Source of the DNA: Hyphomicrobiales bacterium
GTDB lineage: Bacteria > Pseudomonadota > Alphaproteobacteria > Rhizobiales > Xanthobacteraceae
DNA length: 64,000 bases
NCBI GenBank assembly: GCA_017305715.1
Contig: JAFKKG010000009.1
Span: forward strand, 372,001 to 436,000
Reading direction: 5' to 3'
The notes under the pieces were generated by a model. The model ran no database searches, had not been told where the DNA came from, and saw only the letters and a list, made by a program, of their open reading frames with translations. The stretch's first letter is position 1; each line of letters begins with the position of its first letter. Below, piece by piece: positions 15,918 through 22,905 of the stretch. Both the position numbers and the translations under genes were made by a program.

Positions 15918-17321
15918 ATGCAGCAGGACCCGGCGCGCGCGGGGTGGCGATCGCTTCTCAAGCGGGAATGGATACCGACGCTCGCCGTCCTGCTCGGCGG
16001 CGTGCTGTTGCAATCGATGAACGTGCTCATGCTGACAACCGTGTTGCCGTCCATTGTCGGCGAACTCGGTGGCGTCGCCATGCTGAGTTGGCCGACGGCC
16101 GCGTTTCTCGCATCATCCATCGTCGCCACGAGCTGTGCCGGCCTGCTCGCGGGAGCGGTCGGCGCCAGGACGACCTACTGCCTGGGCGTAACGATATTCG
16201 GCCTCGGGGCGTTGCTCTGTTCGATGGCGACGACGATGGGCTGGATCGTCGCCGGCCGGCTGGTCCAGGGATTCGGCGGCGGCCTGGAGGCGGCCGCGGC
16301 CTATGTCGCGATACGGGCCACTTTCCCGGAGGCGGTGTGGTCGCGGACGATCGCACTGATGTCGACGAGTTGGAGCATGTCGGTGTTGCTCGGACCGCTG
16401 GTCGGCGGGATGTTCGCCCGTTTCGGCAACTGGCGCAGCGCGTTCGTCGCGACCGCGGTCGTCGCCGGCACATTGGCCGTGAGCGCCCTTGTCATTTTGC
16501 CGCCGGGCAAGACCGGACGCCAGGCCTCGGCAGCGGAGCTGCCCGCAGGACGGATCGCGCTGATCTGCATTGCCATCGCGGCCATGTCTTCAGCCTCGAT
16601 CGTTGAATCGCCGTTTGCAAAATGCGCTCTGATCGCCTTCGCGGTCGGCGCCCTGGTGGCGATGTTGCGGATCGATCGGCTCGCCGCCGCGCCGCTGCTG
16701 CCGAGCGATGCGTTTTCGTTGCATACCCCGACCGGCATGGGGCTATGGCTGGCGCTGCTGCTCTGCATCACCTTCAGCCCGCTTCAGATCTACGTGCCGC
16801 TTTTCCTTCAGCATCTGCGGGGCCTGGATCCGCTGGCCGCCGGCTTCACGGTCGCAAGTGGTTCACTGGGATGGACGATCGCGTCCATCGCCACGGCCAA
16901 CGCAACCCGGCAGTGGTCGGATCGGATGATGTCGGCCGGACCAGCCATCATGGGTATCAGCCTGATGGCTATCGCCTTGCTTCTCCCAAGCTCCGTACCG
17001 ACTCTCGTGGTGGTCCCTGCCATTGTCGCGCTCGGGATCGGCATTGGCCAATGCTGGCCGTTTGTCGCGCATCGGATCATGAGCGGCGCCAAGGCGGAGG
17101 ACGAGGTGGTTGCGGCCTCCGCGGTACCCACCGTCCAGCAAACCGGGTTCGCGCTCGGCGCAGCGCTTGCCGGCGTGGTCGCCAATGCCGGTGGCTTCTC
17201 CGCCGGAATTACCGATCAAGGCATCATGCAGGAGGCGTTCTGGGTGCCCGCGAGTTTCGTCGTCCCGGCCGCCCTCGCGTGCCTGGCGAGTTGGCGGCTG
17301 CTCCGCTTGCGGGAAGCCTGA
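15918..17321 (+). CDS. MFS transporter (drug-efflux type)
   Basis: 467 residues with 12-14 hydrophobic helices. Motif-A-like loop GLLAGAVGARTTYCLG near 74-90 and motif C-like GPLVGGMFARFGNWRSAF near 158-175 mark the drug:H+ antiporter group. The N-terminus is short and cytosolic, and the end is a basic RLREA. It is divergent from the SufR-like repressor, the usual layout for a repressor-controlled exporter. The substrate is unknown. A strong terminator follows (17350-17379). Confidence 0.85.
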   Translation: MQQDPARAGWRSLLKREWIPTLAVLLGGVLLQSMNVLMLTTVLPSIVGELGGVAMLSWPTAAFLASSIVATSCAGLLAGAVGARTTYCLGVTIFGLGALLCSMATTMGWIVAGRLVQGFGGGLEAAAAYVAIRATFPEAVWSRTIALMSTSWSMSVLLGPLVGGMFARFGNWRSAFVATAVVAGTLAVSALVILPPGKTGRQASAAELPAGRIALICIAIAAMSSASIVESPFAKCALIAFAVGALVAMLRIDRLAAAPLLPSDAFSLHTPTGMGLWLALLLCITFSPLQIYVPLFLQHLRGLDPLAAGFTVASGSLGWTIASIATANATRQWSDRMMSAGPAIMGISLMAIALLLPSSVPTLVVVPAIVALGIGIGQCWPFVAHRIMSGAKAEDEVVAASAVPTVQQTGFALGAALAGVVANAGGFSAGITDQGIMQEAFWVPASFVVPAALACLASWRLLRLREA

Positions 17322-17349
17322 GCCGGCTCAACGCCCATCGCAACAAGAA

Positions 17350-17379
17350 AAAGGCCGCCTGGTTGCCCAGACGGCCTTT
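17350..17379 (+). terminator. Rho-independent terminator of the MFS gene
   Basis: AAAGGCCG-C-CTGG pairs with CCAG-A-CGGCCTTT (one mismatch, 4-base loop), followed by CCTGTCC rather than a long T run; the arms supply AAA/TTT ends. It lies 28 bases after the MFS stop. Confidence 0.75.
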
Positions 17380-17383
17380 CCTG

Positions 17384-17892
17384 TCCTACGGCGGCGCCAC
17401 ACTGTGACGGGCGATCTCAGAACCTCCGCACCGGGGGCCTATCTCCCAGCCGTATCCTGATCGGGTGCCGCTGCTCATCGGGGCAGTCGCGAACTGGAGC
17501 CCGAACCGTACGCGATGGTTTCCCATCTCCGTAAGATGGGTTCATTGAACGGCGAACGGTTAAAACGCGCAAGCAGCCGAAAACGGATGTCCCCGCTGAT
17601 CCCGTTATTCACAGGCCCGCTTGCGACGCAGCAAACCGAACCAAACCTCAACTTTCTCGTCGCTTAGTCCAACCGGAGCACTTAGCGAATTTCGAGTTGC
17701 CAAGGACAATTTGACCCACGGCGCGGCGTACGCGCATGAATTCCGGCACTCCAAGACCAGCATGGAGTCTCTGCGTCCGTGCCTGCGGCCGCCGAACTAC
17801 CTAGCGAAGACAATCACCGCTGATAACGTATCACCCACATTCCAAGGTTGCCGCTCCTAGGATACGATACGGTCCGAGGGAAATAGCTCGAA
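17384..17892. other. Gap without a supported gene
   Basis: About 510 bases. A 79-codon frame (17621-17860) is open but has no ribosome site and no recognisable composition, so I do not call it. I find no tRNA-like end or direct repeat that would mark an integration site, although the following two genes are visibly richer in A/T than the backbone. Confidence 0.5.
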
Positions 17893-18864
17893 ATGGACCA
17901 ACAAACAAAGATCGGCATCGGCGCAGCGGCTGGGATTGCGCTAATGGCCCTTCTTGAGCCGCATTTTTTCGAATCGCATTTAGTTTTGACGATTCTTATT
18001 TATGTTTTGTTGATCTGCTTAACGGTTTGGGGCTTCTGGCCCGCTGGCGTCGCGGCCATTCGAATTGAGCGGGGGAAATTGAAGCGGATGTGGCCCCAAT
18101 ATTTGATGGTTGTCAGCGGAGTTCTGTTCTTTATGGGGCTTGTTGGATTCCTACAAATTAATGTTCGTCCACCCAAACTACATGGATCATCAGAGGCCGC
18201 TAGTTCGCCGCCCAATCGTCAGGAAAACGAGTCGCGCTCGACAGGACAAATTGAAACGGGGCGCCTTGTTTCTCAAGCTCAGTTCGCAAAGGTTTCAGAG
18301 CTAGAAAGCTTTCTTGGCGGCAAAGACGAAAATGGTCTGCGACAAGCCTTTGACATCCCAAATATCCTTCAGAAAAATATCAATACTCAGCTAGTACGAA
18401 TAGGATTCATCAAAGCCGGAAAAGAAAGGCAATTTATCTATTCGAACTATAGTGACAACGGTAGTGTAATAGTGTGGGCGAAGGAGGGGCACTTCAGTGT
18501 TGGTCCATCCGGAGTTCATATTGACGCTGGCCCAAAAGACGTTTTGTTTCTTGTCACCACTTCAAGATTTCAGGAAGCTCAAGCTAAAATAGTCGCGTTT
18601 CTAAATTCCGCCCTCGTTCCAGATTCAGTAAAGCAACCTTTAAGCGCCTTTAATGACGTGGTGAACAAGATACCTGAACTAATGATGACGATCCTCGATA
18701 GCCGAATGCACCAGGACGAAAATTTCTTCATTTACAACATGGAAATGGGAACGCAATTTTATGGGGTCATTGTAAGCGAGTTTGCGACCAGGACTCCTCA
18801 CCTCAAGCCAGCCGCGGATATCGTGCTCACCGCTATCTCCGCCAGTTGGAACATCAGTAAATGA
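17893..18864 (+). CDS. Hypothetical membrane-anchored protein
   Basis: 323 residues of no family I recognise. Three hydrophobic segments occupy the N-terminus (about 8-22, 30-50, 70-92). A polar, Ser/Asn/Gln-rich linker (95-125) follows, then a soluble domain with a beta-rich middle (RQFIYSNYSDNGSVIVWAKEGHFSVG near 175-200). Codon use is A/T-richer than in neighbouring genes, as for the next gene, which suggests transfer. It may be functionally paired with the AlbA_2 protein 170 bp downstream, which is inference from position only. Confidence 0.6.
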   Translation: MDQQTKIGIGAAAGIALMALLEPHFFESHLVLTILIYVLLICLTVWGFWPAGVAAIRIERGKLKRMWPQYLMVVSGVLFFMGLVGFLQINVRPPKLHGSSEAASSPPNRQENESRSTGQIETGRLVSQAQFAKVSELESFLGGKDENGLRQAFDIPNILQKNINTQLVRIGFIKAGKERQFIYSNYSDNGSVIVWAKEGHFSVGPSGVHIDAGPKDVLFLVTTSRFQEAQAKIVAFLNSALVPDSVKQPLSAFNDVVNKIPELMMTILDSRMHQDENFFIYNMEMGTQFYGVIVSEFATRTPHLKPAADIVLTAISASWNISK

Positions 18865-18930
18865 GCTATCCCCCTTTCTCCACACTCGCTTGTGTCAGCC
18901 ACCCGGAGCGGTTGCCACTTTGCTTCTACT

Positions 18931-18951
18931 ATTTGCGCGGGCCGCGCAAAT
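18931..18951. promoter_or_regulatory. Perfect 21-bp palindrome
   Basis: ATTTGCGCGG-G-CCGCGCAAAT, ten perfect base pairs around one base, between the membrane-protein gene and the AlbA_2 gene (85 bp before its ATG). The near-absent spacer argues for a protein-binding site rather than an RNA hairpin. It could equally be a decayed terminator. Confidence 0.4.
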
Positions 18952-19035
18952 ATGATGCCGAGGGGAAGGGTCGAAGAAGTTGCAGTACCGGTTGAGCAGC
19001 AAGAGTAGCTAAGGCACCAGCGGACGCAGGTTGCG

Positions 19036-19986
19036 ATGAGTGACGACTTCCCAATTCATAGGACGCGCTCTGATCTTGAAAAATTGCTCGCCGATGGTGG
19101 CATGGAGGGCACTCGCCTCGAATTCAAGGCCTCCGCTGCTCTGACCCGAGACGGCAGACAAACCGACGAAATGTGCATTAACGTGTCGGCTATGGCTAAT
19201 TCGGCCGGTGGGCAGATAATCTACGGCATTGATGAGGCCAAGAAATCACAGGGCCCAATACGCGTTGACGATGGCATATGCGATGTTTCCATTACGCGCG
19301 AATGGATCGGCCAGATACTGAATGCCCGCGTTCAACCTCGCATGAATGACGTTCGCATCGACGAGATTGACTTAGGTTCAGGAAAGCGAGGCTTCGCTAT
19401 ATCGGTAGCACCAACCAAGATAGGCCCACATCAAGCACCTGACAGCCGATATTATAAGCGCTTTGAACTGGAAGTGAGGCCGATGGCCGATTACGAGGTG
19501 CGCGATGTAATGTCCCGCACCACGGCTCCTTACCTCGAACCTGTATTGACCTTCGATGGTCGAGAAACAACCGCGTTGAACTTCGCTTCGAATCCGCAGG
19601 CATCTGATCCAATTGGCTTAAATGTCACCTTACATAACCTCGCTTCCGTCCAAGCAGAGTACACGGGCTTCGTCATTGGATTTGACATTTCTTTCTTGCC
19701 GACCATGCGGCCTCCCATGATGCCTATCGGCCGGTTTGCAGACCAGAATGGAAATACCCTCAACTGGTTTCAGAGGCGCATTAGCGTGCCGACAGATTTC
19801 CCCATTTTCAAGGAACTTCCGTTTGAAGCGTTGCCCCCCGACAACTACCTCGCCCTCCCCGAACATGCCCTAAAGATCAGAGGATTTCTTATTCGCGTCC
19901 GCGTTTACTCGCCTGGCTTCTCATGTGACCGCGCCTGGAGCATCCAAAACAGCGGATCCCGATTGAAGATTATCTCGCTTGATTAG
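19036..19986 (+). CDS. AlbA_2 (Schlafen-like) domain protein
   Basis: 316 residues. The N-terminal 150 residues match the AlbA_2 / divergent-AAA-associated domain: EGTRLEFKAS near 24-33, ICINVSAMANSAGGQIIYGID-like block near 55-72 (here starting at Cys54), and YYKRFELEVRPM near 138-149. This domain occurs in Schlafen proteins and in bacterial nuclease or regulatory proteins, several of them tied to defence. The C-terminal half (about 165-310) is beta-rich and unfamiliar. No DUF4062, helicase or ATPase partner is adjacent. The A/T-rich coding and isolated setting suggest acquisition. Confidence 0.7.
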   Translation: MSDDFPIHRTRSDLEKLLADGGMEGTRLEFKASAALTRDGRQTDEMCINVSAMANSAGGQIIYGIDEAKKSQGPIRVDDGICDVSITREWIGQILNARVQPRMNDVRIDEIDLGSGKRGFAISVAPTKIGPHQAPDSRYYKRFELEVRPMADYEVRDVMSRTTAPYLEPVLTFDGRETTALNFASNPQASDPIGLNVTLHNLASVQAEYTGFVIGFDISFLPTMRPPMMPIGRFADQNGNTLNWFQRRISVPTDFPIFKELPFEALPPDNYLALPEHALKIRGFLIRVRVYSPGFSCDRAWSIQNSGSRLKIISLD

Positions 19987-20105
19987 ATCACAAGCGAAAA
20001 CGGTGCACGAGTCCCTGTCTTCACCGCGCGGTCGCCAAGCGTCTCGACCCCGCGCAATAAATTTGCCGGCCTGAAATGCCCGGGAAGTCACCTTGCTCAG
20101 TTCGA

Positions 20106-20516
20106 TTAGTTTCCCGGCGTCCAGGCCTGGTAATCGCCGGTGGCCTTGGGACGGCGGCCGCTCGCCAGCGTCGAACCGGAAGGACGATAGGCCCCGGGCG
20201 TGCCGGTCAGGTTCGGCTGATGCGGCTTTTCCCACTCGCGCGGGATGTACTTCTCTTCGCTCGGGGCGACGTCGACGGTGTGGTGCAGCCAGCCGTGCCA
20301 TGACGGCGGCACCCTGGTCGCTTCGGCGTAGCCGTTATAGACCACCCAGCGCCGCTGAAAGCCGAGCGTCGGATCGATCTTGCCGCCCTTGGTGCGATAA
20401 TAGGTGTTGCCCTGCTCGTCCTGGCCGACCAATTCGCCAAAGCGCCACGTCCACAATTGCGTGCCGAAGGTCTGGCCGTTCCACCAGGTGAAGAATTTGA
20501 CCAGAAACTGCTTCAT
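20106..20516 (-). CDS. NADH:ubiquinone oxidoreductase subunit NDUFA12 family (B17.2)
   Basis: 136 residues from ATG 20514-20516, which gives the family N-terminus MKQFLVKFFTWWNGQTFGTQ. Further family marks are RFGELVGQDEQGNTYYRT near 23-40 and RRWVVYNGYAEATRVPPSWHGWLHH near 51-75. The tail PHQPNLTGTPGAYRP is usual. The protein is an accessory subunit of complex I, located on the membrane-facing side, found in alphaproteobacteria and mitochondria. It stands alone, away from the nuo operon, as is normal for this gene. Confidence 0.92.
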   Translation of the reverse strand: MKQFLVKFFTWWNGQTFGTQLWTWRFGELVGQDEQGNTYYRTKGGKIDPTLGFQRRWVVYNGYAEATRVPPSWHGWLHHTVDVAPSEEKYIPREWEKPHQPNLTGTPGAYRPSGSTLASGRRPKATGDYQAWTPGN

Positions 20517-20788
20517 GGGAGGGCTCGGCCGGTTCGAGAGGACGTGACGCCCTGATGCCATTGGCGGACCCGATTGTCCATATCCGATCACCAATGGCGG
20601 CCATGCCTGGCCGGGGCCGCATTTGCGCCGGTTTCCGGCGTCGAATTGTGGCCGAATCCCTGCGATCCGTTCATCCCGCGTACAGTTCCCAACTGGCAGG
20701 TTGGGGCCGCGCACGAACGGTGCGCGGGCTCGGGAACGGCCACCCTCTGAGGGGGTTAGGTCAGGTAATCCCGGAGATGGAGCCGACA

Positions 20789-21352
20789 ATGATCAGTTTA
20801 AAAGTTTTGGCTAGAACCGTGGCGATCGCGGTGCTTGTTGTACGGGTGGTGTTGCCCGGTGCAAGCTTCGCGCAAGGTCAGGGCGCGGCGCGTGGCAGCG
20901 GTGGAGGCGGCGGCGGTGTCCGCGGCATAGGCGGCGGCGGTGGCGGCGGTGGTGTCCGTGGCATCGGTGGCGGCGGTGGTGCCCGCGGCGCAGGTGGTGG
21001 CGGTGGCTTCCGCGGCGGTGGAGGTGGCGGCGGCGTCCATATCGGCGGCGGCGGTTATCGCGGCGGATATGGCGGTGGCGGCTACTATCGTCATGGTGGC
21101 GGCGGTTTCATCCCGGGTGCGGTGGCGGGTGCCGTGATCGGCGGAGCCCTGGCGTCGCAGAGCTATGGCTATTACGGCGGTCCGGGCTATTACGCGCCCG
21201 GCTATTATGACGACGGCTACGCCGATGACGGCGTAGTGGCGGTGGACCCCGCCGGCGGCGACGATACCTACTGCAGGCAGCGGTACCGGTCCTACGATCC
21301 GGCATCGGGAACCTATCTCGGCAATGACGGTTTCCGGCACCCCTGCCCGTAA
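20789..21352 (+). CDS. Glycine-rich BA14K-family secreted protein
   Basis: 187 residues from ATG 20789, with GGAG six bases upstream. Residues 1-29 are a signal peptide (ASFA). Residues 30-105 are a Gly-rich array with repeated GGGGGVRGIGG and GGYRGGYGG units. A hydrophobic glycine-zipper segment (FIPGAVAGAVIGGALA) and a Tyr/Gly stretch follow. The end CRQRYRSYDPASGTYLG...FRHPC is the BA14K signature known from the Brucella 14-kDa immunoreactive protein. It is probably anchored in or beneath the outer membrane. The gene is divergent from NDUFA12. Confidence 0.82.
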   Translation: MISLKVLARTVAIAVLVVRVVLPGASFAQGQGAARGSGGGGGGVRGIGGGGGGGGVRGIGGGGGARGAGGGGGFRGGGGGGGVHIGGGGYRGGYGGGGYYRHGGGGFIPGAVAGAVIGGALASQSYGYYGGPGYYAPGYYDDGYADDGVVAVDPAGGDDTYCRQRYRSYDPASGTYLGNDGFRHPCP

Positions 21353-21405
21353 CCGCATTGCGCAGACCTGAGATCAGAGCGGCGCATTCCGGTGCGCCGC
21401 TCTTC

Positions 21406-22353
21406 TCATGCCCGCAGCGCCACCGCGACGCCGCCGAGCGCAATCACCAGGGCCGCCACCTCGCGCCAGCCGAGCGGCTCGTGCAGCATCGCGGCAGCCG
21501 CGAGCACGCCGACCACCGGCACCAGCAAGGTGCCGATCGACGCGGTCGCCGCCGGCAGCCGCTCGAGCGCTGCGAACCAGCAGACGTAACACAGGCAAAA
21601 CTGGATCGCGGTCATATAGGCCATCGACGCCCAGCCGGTCGATGACAGTGCTGCAATCTGCGGTTGTTCGACCGCGAACCCGATGATCGCGATCGGCAGG
21701 CAACCGAGACCGACCTGCCAGGCCGCCAGCGACAGCGGCGGCATGGCGAGCGGGAAGTGCTTGGTCAGCACGGTGCCGAGCGCGGTGCATACCGCGCCGG
21801 CCAGCGCACACAGAATGCCCGGCAGCTTCTCGACATTGGCGTTGAAGCCATTGCCGCCGATCAGCACCGCAATGCCGGCAAGCGCGACCGACAACGACAG
21901 CGCGCGCAGCAACGACAGCCGTTCGCCGAGCACCGGCCACGCCAGAAACGCCACCCAGACCGGAATCGATATGCCGAGCACCGCAGCTTCACTGGCGCTC
22001 AGCCACAGCAGCGCGAGCCCCATGAACGCAACCCAGCCGCCAAGCGACAATGTCGAAACCAGCAGCAGACGCAGCCGCATTCCCCTGGGCACACCGAGCG
22101 ACTGCTGCTGGGCCAGTGCGATCAACGCCAGCGCCGCGGCGCCGACGATGCCGCACAGGCCGCGCGACGACAGCGGCGGCACCTCCGTCAGCAGATGTTT
22201 CATGATCGGGAAGTTGAGCCCCCACCCCACCGAGGCGATCGCGAGCACAATGAGGCCGACCGGCGACATTCCGGGACGACCCGCTGGGCGGGAAACAGAC
22301 ATGGCGGGCTTGGATCCGGAAACGGGAGGCGCACTGATTTCTTGTTCGGACAC
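21406..22353 (-). CDS. EamA-family DMT transporter
   Basis: 315 residues from GTG 22353; an ATG 17 codons in is the alternative. Ten hydrophobic helices are arranged as two EamA repeats: GLIVLAIASVGWGLNFPIMKHL near 33-54 starts the first, and GILCALAGAVCTALGTVLTKHF near 168 starts the second. The protein is a drug/metabolite-superfamily permease of unknown substrate. It converges with the BA14K gene and is divergent from the response regulator at 22484. Confidence 0.85.
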   Translation of the reverse strand: MSEQEISAPPVSGSKPAMSVSRPAGRPGMSPVGLIVLAIASVGWGLNFPIMKHLLTEVPPLSSRGLCGIVGAAALALIALAQQQSLGVPRGMRLRLLLVSTLSLGGWVAFMGLALLWLSASEAAVLGISIPVWVAFLAWPVLGERLSLLRALSLSVALAGIAVLIGGNGFNANVEKLPGILCALAGAVCTALGTVLTKHFPLAMPPLSLAAWQVGLGCLPIAIIGFAVEQPQIAALSSTGWASMAYMTAIQFCLCYVCWFAALERLPAATASIGTLLVPVVGVLAAAAMLHEPLGWREVAALVIALGGVAVALRA

Positions 22354-22483
22354 AGACTACCGGAATTCGGCGTCAAGCAAATCTCATATGCACTCCATCA
22401 TACAGACGATTTGACGAGGTTCCGTCTTAATTGTTCCCGGGGCCGTGCGAGTCGCGGGCCGCAGCCCGAACAAAAGGAAACAT

Positions 22484-22888
22484 GTGCCGCGCGTTCTCGT
22501 GGTCGATGACGACCCGATGGTTTGCAACGCCGTCGAGGTTTGTCTGCAGCGCCGGGGTTTCGAGGTCACCGTTGCCGACGGTGGTGAGGCCGGGCTTCGC
22601 GCGCTCGAGACGTCCGGGTTCGACGTCATGCTGATCGACGTCTTCATGCCGCACATGCGTGGGCTTGAATCCATCCGGATGTTCCACGAGCGGCGGCCCG
22701 ATGTTCCGGTCATCGCGATGTCGGGTTACGCCTTCGCCGATCCCGAAGGCGCGCCGGAATTCCTGCGGACGACCATCGAGCTCGGCGCGGCATGCTGCCT
22801 GCGCAAGCCGTTCACGCCAAACGCGCTGTTGACCAGCGTCAATGAATGCCTCACCAAATCGATGCAGTCCGCGCGGCTCTCCAAATGA
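22484..22888 (+). CDS. Single-domain response regulator
   Basis: 134 residues from GTG 22484, chosen because AAAGGAAA lies 5-10 bases before it. A longer GTG start at 22445 would add 13 residues without family support. It is a receiver domain with DDDP near 8-11, phosphoacceptor Asp52 (LIDVFMPHMRG), Ser (AMSGYAF) and Lys (LRKPFTP). It ends 17 bp before the hybrid kinase and forms a two-gene signalling unit with it. There is no output domain. Confidence 0.88.
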   Translation: MPRVLVVDDDPMVCNAVEVCLQRRGFEVTVADGGEAGLRALETSGFDVMLIDVFMPHMRGLESIRMFHERRPDVPVIAMSGYAFADPEGAPEFLRTTIELGAACCLRKPFTPNALLTSVNECLTKSMQSARLSK

Positions 22889-22905
22889 TGAAATAAACAG
22901 CGTCA

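Noticed and set aside
17621-17860. A 79-codon frame in the gap before the accessory patch
   Set aside because: No ribosome site, no domain, no codon-pattern support.
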